From the NCBI GenBank assembly GCA_949289995.1, contig CASEQE010000007.1, forward strand, positions 1 through 32,536: DNA of 32,536 nt. The letters are read 5' to 3'. Below the pieces are notes generated by a model. That model was given only the letters and a program-made list of their open reading frames with translations. It ran no database searches and had not been told where the DNA came from. Origin of the DNA: an uncultured Peptococcaceae bacterium. GTDB lineage: Bacteria > Bacillota > Dehalobacteriia > UBA4068. The stretch's first letter is position 1. Each line of letters begins with the position of its first letter. Of this stretch, positions 1 through 6,764 are shown piece after piece. A program made the position numbers and the translations under genes.

Positions 1-79
1 GCTTTTCCTTCCGCATGGTTTCTACAACAGTTTTTTTGAATTCTGGAGTATATCTCTTGTTCGGTATTCCTTTTGGCAT
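1..79 (-). CDS. IS3-family transposase OrfA, N-terminal fragment (cut by window edge)
   Basis: The first 26 codons of an IS3-type OrfA, the helix-turn-helix DNA-binding subunit that is normally joined to the DDE recombinase OrfB by programmed frameshifting. The visible N-terminus, MPKGIPNKRYTPEFKK, is the characteristic opening of this family: a basic start followed by the YTPEFKK segment that leads into the HTH. The ATG lies about 60 bases inside the element's terminal repeat, the usual spacing. The gene is cut by the window, not by mutation as far as can be seen. Whether the element is intact cannot be judged. Confidence 0.8.
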   Translation of the reverse strand, partial: MPKGIPNKRYTPEFKKTVVETMRKEK

Positions 80-140
80 AGTAAAGCACCCCACTTGTTA
101 TTCAGTATAACATACTGTCTAACAAATGGGGTGCAGTTCA
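1..140 (-). mobile_element. IS3-family insertion sequence, one end only
   Basis: One terminus of an insertion sequence that continues past the window start. On the minus strand the element begins near base 140 with TGAACTGCACCCC, followed by a GTTAGACA stretch; this TG...ACCCC...GTTAGAC layout is typical of IS3-family (IS150-like) ends. The first reading frame inside it starts at 79 and has the N-terminus of an IS3 OrfA protein. The other end and any target duplication lie outside the window, so the boundary at 140 is inferred from the terminal motif alone. Confidence 0.75.
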
Positions 141-229
141 ATGAGACCGGCTTGTTTTTTATATTATTTTCTCGCTTCCCAGATATGGGGGTCAAAATCA
201 TCATATCCTCTAGCTACGCTCTATTTCTA

Positions 230-1114
230 TTACCTTTCGGAACCATAAAAGAATAAAGCTAGTGTACCCACGCCGCTATGCGCACCGATAATGGGTCCAA
301 TTGGCATAATGCTTATTTCAGCTTGCGGACAGCGTTGCAACACCATTTGCCGCAAAGTTTCGGCGTCATCCAGACAAGCGCCGTGTCCAATAAAAACAGT
401 CGTATCCTCTTCTGGCAACCAAGTTTTCTGCATGGCATCCGCTATCGCCGTTAAAGCTTTTTTGCGTCCATGGGCTTTCGCAACATTAATCAAATGTCCC
501 TCGTTGTCCACGTGTAAAACCGGTTTAATTTGTATCATAGTTCCCAGCGTGGCAGAGGCGGCAGAAATCCTTCCTCCTCTACGTAAATAAGCCAAATCGT
601 CTACGGTGAACCAATGACAAAAATGCAGCTTATTTTCTTCCAACCAAGTATAAAGCGATTCTATATCCATGCCTGATAACCGCTTTTTGGCAGCCGTATA
701 TAATAACAATCCTTCGCCCACAGAAGCAGATAAAGAATCCACGCAGAATACCCGCCGCTGAGGGAATTGTTGCGCCAATTCTTTTAAACAATTGGCTCCT
801 GCAATCACCGTATTGCTCAATCCAGAGGAAAAACCAATATAGAGAATATCTTGTCCAGCTTGCAAATATTTTGCAAATACTTCCTGATATACCAAACCGT
901 TAATTTGCGAAGTATGCGTGTGTTTTCCTTCTTTTTGCATCGCATAAAACGTTTCCGTATCAATATTACCGTCCTCGCTTAGCGGTGAATATAGATATGC
1001 TTCTTCCTCCACTCCTACCGGCATAGGTATAATATGCACATCCATTTGCTGTATCAACTCTGGCGTTAAATCCGAAGTGGCTTCACTAATAATAACATAA
1101 TTGGGTTTATCCAT
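230..1114 (-). CDS. DegV family fatty-acid-binding protein
   Basis: A 294-residue DegV/FakB-type protein. Characterised members bind a fatty acid and, as FakB, present it to the FakA kinase for phosphorylation and entry into phospholipid synthesis. Visible family signatures are the N-terminal VIISEATSDL, THTSQIN near residue 65, the headgroup-binding stretch YIGFSSGLSNT, LRRGGRIS in the middle, and the C-terminal GPIIGAHSGVGTLALFF. Length is normal for the family (about 280-290). A GGAGG lies about 14 bases before the ATG, rather far, and a good promoter lies at 1175-1203. No fakA partner is adjacent, so the specific lipid role is inferred. Confidence 0.93.
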   Translation of the reverse strand: MDKPNYVIISEATSDLTPELIQQMDVHIIPMPVGVEEEAYLYSPLSEDGNIDTETFYAMQKEGKHTHTSQINGLVYQEVFAKYLQAGQDILYIGFSSGLSNTVIAGANCLKELAQQFPQRRVFCVDSLSASVGEGLLLYTAAKKRLSGMDIESLYTWLEENKLHFCHWFTVDDLAYLRRGGRISAASATLGTMIQIKPVLHVDNEGHLINVAKAHGRKKALTAIADAMQKTWLPEEDTTVFIGHGACLDDAETLRQMVLQRCPQAEISIMPIGPIIGAHSGVGTLALFFYGSER

Positions 1115-1174
1115 ATAAAAGTAGCTAACCTCCTATAGTCATTATATAAATTACTTGCATTATAAACATTCTTT

Positions 1175-1203
1175 ATTATAAAGGAATTCCATTCAGATGT
1201 CCA
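1175..1203 (-). promoter_or_regulatory. Sigma-70-type promoter for the degV-like gene
   Basis: On the minus strand TGGACA (-35), 17 bases, then TATAAT (-10), about 60 bases before the degV start. Two more TATAAT-like boxes follow downstream, so the exact start site is uncertain. Confidence 0.55.
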
Positions 1204-1255
1204 TGGGAAAACTGTACAGAAATTGTAAATCTGTAAAATATCTACGGGGAGTGAA

Positions 1256-1284
1256 TTGACAAACATAAGGCGATCAGGTACAAT
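1256..1284 (+). promoter_or_regulatory. Consensus promoter for the EamA transporter
   Basis: TTGACA at 1256-1261, a 17-base spacer, and TACAAT at 1279-1284. Transcription should begin near 1291 and give a leader of about 65 nt that contains the hairpin at 1308-1330. It lies back to back with the degV promoter. Confidence 0.75.
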
Positions 1285-1307
1285 GAAATCGCTATATATT
1301 CCCTGTT

Positions 1308-1330
1308 CGGACGGCTTATGCAGCCGTCCG
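1308..1330 (+). other. Stable hairpin in the EamA leader
   Basis: A perfect 9-bp stem, CGGACGGCT paired with AGCCGTCCG around a TATGC loop, sits between the promoter and the start codon. It is followed at once by a second small inverted repeat, GTTCA-CTA-TGAAC. No U-tract follows, so this is not a simple terminator. It could stabilise the mRNA or be part of a regulatory leader. I do not recognise a named riboswitch. Confidence 0.5.
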
Positions 1331-1356
1331 TTCACTATGAACAAAAGTGAGGTATT

Positions 1357-2271
1357 ATGACAAGGAATCAACCGATGGCCATCAAAGCTTATGGTTATTT
1401 AGCAACGTTTTGCGGCGCCATTATTCTAGGTACGGAGGCAATTCTTGCCCAATTGTGCTACGATGGAGGCTTTTCTGTCATCACCATTCTCGCAGTACGT
1501 TATGCGATGGCTACCGTTATTTTTTTAGCGGTAGCCTTAATCAAAAAGCTTGATTTTACCATCCCCAAAGCAGAACGTAGAAGCGTACTGATTTTAGGAC
1601 TGCTAACTGTATTTGGCATTACTGCATTGTTTTTTGCATTTGCATTGTTACCAGCGGCTTTGGCAATTCTTTTTTTATATGCATATCCTTCCCTCACTGC
1701 CTTAGTGGCAAAACTATTTTTTCATCAAAAACTGAGCAAAGTATCCATTATTGCATTAATTTTTTCCGCTGTTGGTTTGGTTATGCTATATTGGACATCA
1801 GCAGCAGCCTTATCTATTGTCGGCATAAGTTTGGCTTTGCTGGCAGCTTTAGAACAATCTATTAAACTTAATCTATTAGAAAAGCATTTACCAAATCTTA
1901 ATCTTATCACCTATAATTTTTTTATTATGCTTATGGCTACTGTTGTTTTTTTTCTAGTAGCTCCTTTTACCCATGATTTTTCTTTAGCTGTGGAACCAAA
2001 AGCCTGGATATATGCTGTGCTACTAGGCGTCGGTGTTACCGTACTAAGCAATTTCTTTATGACCAGTGGCGTTAATATTATTGGAGCAGTGGATGCCGGT
2101 ATTATTTTTCTGGCAGAACCACCGACCACTGCATTATTAGCCTTTATAATTTTTGCCGATCAACTTTCTCCAGGACAAATGGTTGGCGGTATGCTTATCC
2201 TTGTAGCCGCTGCTTTACCTCCTTTCTGCCATATATTGAATACTAAGAAACGGTTAAAAAGCGCCAATTAA
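1357..2271 (+). CDS. EamA/DMT family transporter
   Basis: A 304-residue integral membrane protein of the drug/metabolite transporter superfamily with ten predicted membrane helices arranged as two EamA repeats (roughly residues 10-145 and 150-292). Supporting features are the glycine/alanine-rich helices, the short basic loop KKLDFTIPKAERRS between helices, and the end of the second repeat, FLAEPPTTALLAFIIFADQ, which matches the usual EPxxxxxxxxxxxxE-like signature with D in place of E. The substrate is unknown; relatives export amino acids, metabolites or drugs. The ATG at 1357 has GAGG four bases upstream and follows a consensus promoter, so the gene is probably transcribed alone or with the MFS gene downstream. 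Confidence 0.9.
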   Translation: MTRNQPMAIKAYGYLATFCGAIILGTEAILAQLCYDGGFSVITILAVRYAMATVIFLAVALIKKLDFTIPKAERRSVLILGLLTVFGITALFFAFALLPAALAILFLYAYPSLTALVAKLFFHQKLSKVSIIALIFSAVGLVMLYWTSAAALSIVGISLALLAALEQSIKLNLLEKHLPNLNLITYNFFIMLMATVVFFLVAPFTHDFSLAVEPKAWIYAVLLGVGVTVLSNFFMTSGVNIIGAVDAGIIFLAEPPTTALLAFIIFADQLSPGQMVGGMLILVAAALPPFCHILNTKKRLKSAN

Positions 2272-2393
2272 TTTGTCTTTTTCTCCAGATAAAATGAGAA
2301 TCTACACAACAAAGATAATATGCATCAAATCATTTACTTATCCTAAATCATTAAGTTTTTAGCTGTATTGAACTTGTGAAAATGGAGTATTCT

Positions 2394-3632
2394 ATGAATG
2401 AAACTGTAGAAAATCAGGATAAACTATGGCATAAATCTTTTGTTTTTTTATTTATTTTAAACTTTTGTCAATTTATTAGCTTTCATATGCAAGTCGCCAC
2501 TTTTTCATTTTTTATTAAAGATTTGGGTGGCAGTGATGTAATTGCCGGCTTGGCTTCAGGAATGTTTTCCATTGCTTCCCTGATAACCCGCCCTATATCA
2601 GGCTGGATCTTTGATCAATACAGTAAGAAAGTGGTTCTGTTTGCAGGACTAATTGGTATGCTATTGTTACCCTTAGCCTATACAGCCCTACATATTATTG
2701 CCTTGCTATTGTTTTTGCGCCTACTCCACGGCATTTTTTGGTCCATGTCTTCCACTGCGGTAAATAGCGAAGTAGTAGGCATTATTCCTCGAAAACGCTT
2801 CGGTGAAGGCATGGGGTATTTTGGCGTAACAGCCGCATTGTCCATGTCCATTTCCCCTGCAGTTGGTTTGGCTCTAATGGATCAGTATGGCTTTACATTG
2901 ATGTTTTTTGCCGCAGCATTTATGGCGGCAGTTGCATTGGTTTTATCGTTCGTGTATGGTATTGGCAGCAATACGCATAGTAAACCATCAATAAAACATA
3001 CAGGTTTTTTCGGCATATTGAGCAACCTTTTTTCAAAGGAGGCCATTCCCGCTTCGGTTATTATTTTTCTTTGTCTAATCCCCTATGGCGCAATTATGAC
3101 CTTTGTCGCATTGTATGCGGTGGAAAACAATATTGGCGACGGCGGTGGCTTTTTTATGGTGATGGCTGCTACAACCATTCTTATGCGCATCATCGTCGGT
3201 AAAATTAGTGATCGCCAGGGGGAAGGAATTGTAGTGTACGCATCTGCCGCGTGTATAGCATTGTGTACGTTATTATTAGGCCTGTTTCCACATTTTCTTA
3301 CCTTCTATGGAGCCGCATTGTGTTTTGGTGCAGGTTTTGGTATGATAACCCCGGCTATGCAAGCAATGGCGCTGCGTATCGCCTCTCCTGAAACCCGTGG
3401 TGCAGCCACTTCCACCTATTTGTGTGCCTTTGATTTGGGAATCGGCAGTGGTGGTATCATTGGCGGATTATTGGTAAAAGCATTTGGTAACTATGCACAT
3501 ATGTATTTAATACTGTTTTTTGCAGCCTTTTTGGCGGCTGTCTTTTATTATTTTTGGGGCAGCAAAAGCCCATCGGCATTTCGCAACACTGTACAACCAA
3601 AAAATAGAAGCGACAAAACCACTTATCAATGA
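2394..3632 (+). CDS. Major facilitator superfamily transporter
   Basis: A 412-residue MFS permease with twelve predicted helices in two six-helix halves. The loop after helix 2 reads SGWIFDQYSKKVVL, a variant of the MFS signature GxLaDrxGrr, and the equivalent loop in the second half is GKISDRQGEGIVV. The reading frame opens earlier at a GTG (2376), but the ATG at 2394 has GGAG six bases upstream while the GTG has no ribosome site, so 2394 is chosen. It follows the EamA gene by about 120 bases on the same strand. The substrate is unknown; this subgroup resembles small-molecule/drug efflux carriers. Confidence 0.88.
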   Translation: MNETVENQDKLWHKSFVFLFILNFCQFISFHMQVATFSFFIKDLGGSDVIAGLASGMFSIASLITRPISGWIFDQYSKKVVLFAGLIGMLLLPLAYTALHIIALLLFLRLLHGIFWSMSSTAVNSEVVGIIPRKRFGEGMGYFGVTAALSMSISPAVGLALMDQYGFTLMFFAAAFMAAVALVLSFVYGIGSNTHSKPSIKHTGFFGILSNLFSKEAIPASVIIFLCLIPYGAIMTFVALYAVENNIGDGGGFFMVMAATTILMRIIVGKISDRQGEGIVVYASAACIALCTLLLGLFPHFLTFYGAALCFGAGFGMITPAMQAMALRIASPETRGAATSTYLCAFDLGIGSGGIIGGLLVKAFGNYAHMYLILFFAAFLAAVFYYFWGSKSPSAFRNTVQPKNRSDKTTYQ

Positions 3633-3750
3633 AACTCTCCATTAACAAGAAAGCAAAACAAAAACTCATTCCGGTAAATCAAAATTAATTAGAGCAATCC
3701 AGCTAATCAAGGCCTCCTATTGGCTTAGTTTGTTTGGTATTATCGGAAGC

Positions 3751-3970
3751 CTATGCGATATCAAAGCATTTATTTGGCCAATCGCTTTCGATTAACCAAT
3801 ATCCATACTTATCATTGTAGCTAATGCTATTTCATATCTAACAAAGCAAAAATTCTTTATATCGTGCGACTTTACCTATCTGTTTTTTCATGTAGAAAGC
3901 CCAGGTATCCAGTTTCTGTATTGTTTTTCAACAAGACGACCTTTTTACATCCAGCAACCCAATAACTCAC
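3751..3970 (-). pseudogene. Possible remnants of a decayed protein gene
   Basis: The 596-base gap 3633-4228 has no intact gene, but the minus strand carries short protein-like segments broken by stops and frame changes. One runs from GTG at 3970 to a TAA at 3872 and encodes 32 residues, including GCKKVVLLKNNTETGYLGF. A second, in another frame, ends at a TAG at 3751 and includes YNDKYGYWLIESDWPNKC. Their composition (aromatic, charged, few rare residues) looks coding rather than random. I do not recognise the parent family; small immunity-type or uncharacterised cytosolic proteins look like this. It may also be chance. Confidence 0.3.
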
Positions 3971-4026
3971 TTCCCTGCTATACTAACTATAAAATAACCA
4001 ATATTTAACATTGCCATACAAAACAT

Positions 4027-4073
4027 GGACGCCGCTCCCCCGAAACATAAACTAGGTTCGGTCTGCGGCGTTC
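4027..4073. other. GC-rich two-part inverted repeat
   Basis: In an otherwise AT-rich gap, ACGCCGC pairs with GCGGCGT and an inner CCGAA pairs with TTCGG, separated by short internal loops, giving a 47-base hairpin on either strand. No T-run follows on either side. It lies about 70 bases before the promoter of the small membrane-protein cassette. It could be a terminator remnant, a structured RNA or part of a lost mobile element; nothing decides between them. Confidence 0.45.
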
Positions 4074-4125
4074 CCCATTTATCACTATATCCCAATTTCA
4101 CTCTGATATGTATCCATATGTGTTT

Positions 4126-4207
4126 AAAAATGTAAAAAACTATTGACATTTTCCACTTCACCTTATACAATAAAAATGTAAAAACTATTTTACATTTTTA
4201 TTGTATA
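4126..4207. promoter_or_regulatory. Tandem palindromic operator, probably for the XRE regulator
   Basis: A perfect 20-bp inverted repeat spans 4164-4183 and 4188-4207 with a 4-base centre (ACTA); its inner core is AAAATGTAAAA...TTTTACATTTT. A second, less perfect copy of the same core (AAAAATGT...ACATTTT) lies at 4126-4152 over the -35 box. The first site covers the -10 box and the transcription start. Two sites of the same kind around one promoter, next to a gene for a small XRE repressor, suggest autoregulation. The symmetric mRNA 5' end would also form a hairpin. Confidence 0.7.
4143..4171 (+). promoter_or_regulatory. Consensus promoter of the membrane protein/XRE cassette
   Basis: TTGACA at 4143-4148, a 17-base spacer and TACAAT at 4166-4171. 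Both boxes are embedded in palindromic sequence (see the operator at 4126-4207), so bound repressor would block RNA polymerase. Confidence 0.8.
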
Positions 4208-4228
4208 AAGCTAAAGGAGTGAAGTAGC

Positions 4229-4519
4229 ATGTCTGTTGGAACAATGATTTTTTTAGGGATCATTTTCGCAATATTTGTAGCGTTGGATATTTATATGTTG
4301 ATATCTCTATTGATACCTGGAGATGAGCGCAAACAAATTATTGTCTGGAAAGCCAGTTCTATTACATTATTGGCTACCATTGGCTCAAAAATCATTGATG
4401 TAGTAGAAAACTTTGTTAGAGCACAACCAATGACTGCAAATCCACTGGTTCAATTGGAAACTGCTGCAATTATTTACTTTATTGCACTTATGTACTATAA
4501 AATCAAGCTTGGTGGCTGA
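4229..4519 (+). CDS. Small three-helix membrane protein, partner of XRE regulator
   Basis: A 96-residue protein of unknown function with about three hydrophobic segments: residues 5-28, a weaker one near 38-55, and 71-92. No catalytic motif is visible. The gene has a clear AGGAG nine bases before its ATG and ends one base before the start of the XRE regulator, so the two are made as a pair. Small membrane protein plus short XRE regulator is a recurring two-gene arrangement in Firmicutes (compare yoaS-yozG of Bacillus), in which the membrane protein may sense something or modulate the regulator. I do not assign it to a named family. Confidence 0.75.
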   Translation: MSVGTMIFLGIIFAIFVALDIYMLISLLIPGDERKQIIVWKASSITLLATIGSKIIDVVENFVRAQPMTANPLVQLETAAIIYFIALMYYKIKLGG

Positions 4520-4520
4520 A

Positions 4521-4712
4521 ATGGAAAATACTATTCGAATTAGACGCAAAAACTTAGGTTTATCGCAAGAAGAATTGGCAAAACAATGCGGTGTATCCCG
4601 GCAAACAATCAACGCCATTGAAAATAATAAGTATGATCCTACACTATCATTAGCATTTGCCTTGGCAAAACAGTTGCAAATTACCGTAGATGAACTTTTC
4701 ACTCCCACCTAA
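4521..4712 (+). CDS. XRE/Cro-CI family helix-turn-helix regulator
   Basis: A 63-residue, single-domain DNA-binding protein. The HTH is canonical: RIRRKNLGLSQEELAKQ, then VSRQTINAIENNKYDP as recognition helix, then LSLAFALAKQLQITVDELF. It belongs to the compact YozG-like group with no effector domain. The frame is open upstream to 4482, but the ATG at 4521 gives the normal N-terminus MENTIRIRR and lies one base after the preceding stop, with GGTGG as the ribosome site. It probably represses its own promoter through the palindromes at 4126-4207. Confidence 0.92.
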   Translation: MENTIRIRRKNLGLSQEELAKQCGVSRQTINAIENNKYDPTLSLAFALAKQLQITVDELFTPT

Positions 4713-4751
4713 TAGTCGAGGCAAAACGTTTTAGAACACAGGAGCTTCTCG

Positions 4752-4787
4752 CATGCAATACAAATATAACATGCAATACAAATATAA
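4752..4787. repeat. Perfect 18-bp tandem duplication
   Basis: CATGCAATACAAATATAA occurs twice without a gap just before the ribosome site of the SGNH hydrolase gene. It is probably a replication-slippage product that lengthens the 5' region; no regulatory role can be seen. Confidence 0.9.
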
Positions 4788-4803
4788 GTAAAGAGGAAAC
4801 CAT

Positions 4804-5349
4804 ATGAAAATCATCTGTTTTGGCGATTCTAATACCTATGGCTATGATCCCCGCTCCTGGTTGGGTAGTAGATATTGTGCAGACAGTCGATGGGTGGATA
4901 TCCTTTCTGCTGCAACCAGCTGGACAATATATAACTGGGGAGAAAATGGTCGAGGAATTCCAAGCATTGCGCCTGTTTTACCGAAAGACATTGATCTATT
5001 CATCCTTATGCTGGGCACCAATGATTTGCTTCGGGGAAGCAGTCCGAAAGAAGCAGCTGAGAAACTGGAGTATTTTTTATCCAGCATATCATTGAATCGA
5101 AATCAAATATTACTAATTGCCCCGCCTCCACTGACTTTGGGGCAATGGGTAATGGATCAAAACCTAATTGATGACTCCCTCACTTTTGCCCAATATTGCC
5201 AAACGCTTGCATTGCGAAAAGAGATCCCCTTTGCCGATGCTGGAAAATGGAATATCACTTTGTCTTATGACGGTGTGCATTTCAGTGAGCAAGGTCACAA
5301 AACCTTTGCAGCCAGACTTCTTGAGCTAATCAGTCGTATATATAGTTGA
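4804..5349 (+). CDS. SGNH/GDSL-family hydrolase (esterase/lipase-like)
   Basis: A 181-residue cytosolic hydrolase of the SGNH superfamily. All four blocks are visible: GDSNTYG near the N-terminus with the nucleophile Ser9, the GENGRGI glycine block near residue 46, GTND near residue 73, and DGVHFSEQGH with Asp156 and His159 completing the triad. There is no signal peptide. Length is normal for the small single-domain members, which deacetylate or de-esterify a range of small substrates; the substrate here cannot be told. GAGG precedes the ATG by a few bases. Confidence 0.92.
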   Translation: MKIICFGDSNTYGYDPRSWLGSRYCADSRWVDILSAATSWTIYNWGENGRGIPSIAPVLPKDIDLFILMLGTNDLLRGSSPKEAAEKLEYFLSSISLNRNQILLIAPPPLTLGQWVMDQNLIDDSLTFAQYCQTLALRKEIPFADAGKWNITLSYDGVHFSEQGHKTFAARLLELISRIYS

Positions 5350-5625
5350 AAAAATCCGGTCAGCAAATTTTAGTAAAAATATGACAAAAATATAATGGCT
5401 GTCAAAAATCATTCTGCTGAATATAGATAAACAAGATGGATATGATATTAGACATTTCCATGGTATTATTTTGCTTCCGCTAGTCATCATTGATCAGAAT
5501 ACCGCTGTTTACTGTTTATGCTTTCAATTATAATTGTTTTGAAAAATTATAACTTTTGTTTGGCAATTTCAATATGGAGTATTATACAATTTCCTGAAAG
5601 AAAAGCGGTTCTTTATAAACAATAT

Positions 5626-5674
5626 AAGCCTTCTGTTCCAGATAAATTGATAATTAATCTGGAACAGAAGGCTT
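5626..5674. terminator. Perfect 18-bp inverted repeat, likely terminator
   Basis: AAGCCTTCTGTTCCAGAT at 5626-5643 is exactly mirrored at 5657-5674 around a 13-base AT-rich loop. Reading along the minus strand it lies about 28 bases after the TIGR04076 gene and is followed by ATATTGTTT, a poor U-tract, so termination is plausible but not textbook. The rest of the 5350-5701 gap is AT-rich and I see no gene in it. Confidence 0.5.
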
Positions 5675-5701
5675 GTTGGCTTCTATAATCTTGTTATAGT
5701 T

Positions 5702-6100
5702 TTAGTCGTCTTCATAATCAATTCGCTGAATTTTAAAAATAACCGGCCTTGTTCCATCAGAACAGCAAGCAATCATAGTATTTTCATCTTTCATCCAATT
5801 CCGCATAATCGAACCTCCTTGCAGACCGGTATATATATAGCGGGCGATAGCATCCCAAGCCTCGGAACAATGGGGAATTTTTGGCCCACCTGCAACAGTA
5901 TCCGGGTCTGCATCCGTTTTTACTAAAGTATTCAAACCCATACGCCAAAAATCATCCCGCTCCCCATCTCGATAGAACATAAACGTATCCCCTATATGGT
6001 AGCAAGGACAAACTCCGGCATTGGCGTTCATACAGTATGCTTGTTGTAATTCCGGATACAGTTTTTTATCTATTACAGTTACTTTTACTTTATGTTTCAT
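5702..6100 (-). CDS. TIGR04076 family protein
   Basis: A 132-residue protein of the uncharacterised TIGR04076 family, common in anaerobes. Recognisable features are the N-terminal KVKVTVIDKKLYPELQ, a Cys motif CPCYHIGDTFMF near residue 31, the central CSEAWDAIARYIYTGLQGG block, and the C-terminal MIACCSDGTRPVIFKI. The conserved cysteines suggest metal or redox chemistry, but no activity is established. AGGAGG lies seven bases before the ATG. It stands between two terminator-like hairpins and is probably a single-gene unit. Confidence 0.88.
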   Translation of the reverse strand: MKHKVKVTVIDKKLYPELQQAYCMNANAGVCPCYHIGDTFMFYRDGERDDFWRMGLNTLVKTDADPDTVAGGPKIPHCSEAWDAIARYIYTGLQGGSIMRNWMKDENTMIACCSDGTRPVIFKIQRIDYEDD

Positions 6101-6149
6101 CTTCCTTCCTCCTTGTAATATGATAAATGCCTCTGATAAAATCTTATAA

Positions 6150-6180
6150 AAAAGACAGCATGAATAACACGCTGTCTTTT
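6150..6180 (-). terminator. Intrinsic terminator after iorAB
   Basis: AAAAGACAGC pairs with GCTGTCTTTT around an 11-base loop, ending seven bases before the iorB stop codon. On the minus strand the stem runs into a TTTTTT tract, the normal orientation for ending the iorA-iorB transcript. Confidence 0.85.
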
Positions 6181-6187
6181 AATAACG

Positions 6188-6763
6188 CTATTCAACTGCC
6201 TCCATACCTCTGTGTACCGCTTTGATATTCAGATCTACAAAAGCCGGCTTTACCGTCTCGCGAATCAATTGTTCCCAATCAATATCCGTTAATTGCATAG
6301 CTTTGATAATCGCGCCTAGCAACACAATGTTCATAGCTTTGGGATTGCCCAGTTCGCTGGCAATAGCAGCGGCATTCACCACTGTAACGTCGGCATGAGC
6401 CCGCAAGTCTTCAATAATATCTGCTGCGTATACTGCCTCCCCGGTAATAACCGGCATCGGTGGCAATTGATATTGATTGACTATCACTTTTCCTGTAGGC
6501 TTCAGATAATTCAACCAACGTAAGGCTTCCATAACTTCAAACGAAACCAAAATATCGGCTCCCCCCGGTTCGATTACCGGCGAAAGCACTTTTTCTCCAT
6601 AACGTACTTGAGAAGATACGGAACCGCCCCGTTGACTCATCCCGTGGATCTCACTCATCTTTACATCATAACCCGCTTGCATTAAACCGGTGGTCAATAA
6701 TTTGCTAGCCAAAATGGTTCCCTGGCCGCCCACGCCAACCAATAATACGCTTTTGGTCGTCAT
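6188..6763 (-). CDS. iorB: Indolepyruvate:ferredoxin oxidoreductase, beta subunit
   Basis: A 191-residue subunit of the 2-oxoacid:ferredoxin oxidoreductase gamma-domain family. With IorA it oxidatively decarboxylates aryl pyruvates (from aromatic amino acids) to aryl-acetyl-CoA and reduces ferredoxin. The N-terminal SVLLVGVGGQGTILASKLL is the family signature, followed by EIHGMSQRGGSVSSQVRYG and VIEPGGADILVSFE. The frame is open further upstream, but the ATG at 6763 directly precedes the signature, has AGGAGG at good spacing and lies one base after the iorA stop, which indicates translational coupling. Confidence 0.95.
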   Translation of the reverse strand: MTTKSVLLVGVGGQGTILASKLLTTGLMQAGYDVKMSEIHGMSQRGGSVSSQVRYGEKVLSPVIEPGGADILVSFEVMEALRWLNYLKPTGKVIVNQYQLPPMPVITGEAVYAADIIEDLRAHADVTVVNAAAIASELGNPKAMNIVLLGAIIKAMQLTDIDWEQLIRETVKPAFVDLNIKAVHRGMEAVE

Positions 6764-6764
6764 A

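Noticed and set aside
22..204. A 60-residue minus-strand ORF across the IS end
   Set aside because: It runs through the terminal repeat in a different frame from the clear OrfA start, so it is not a gene.
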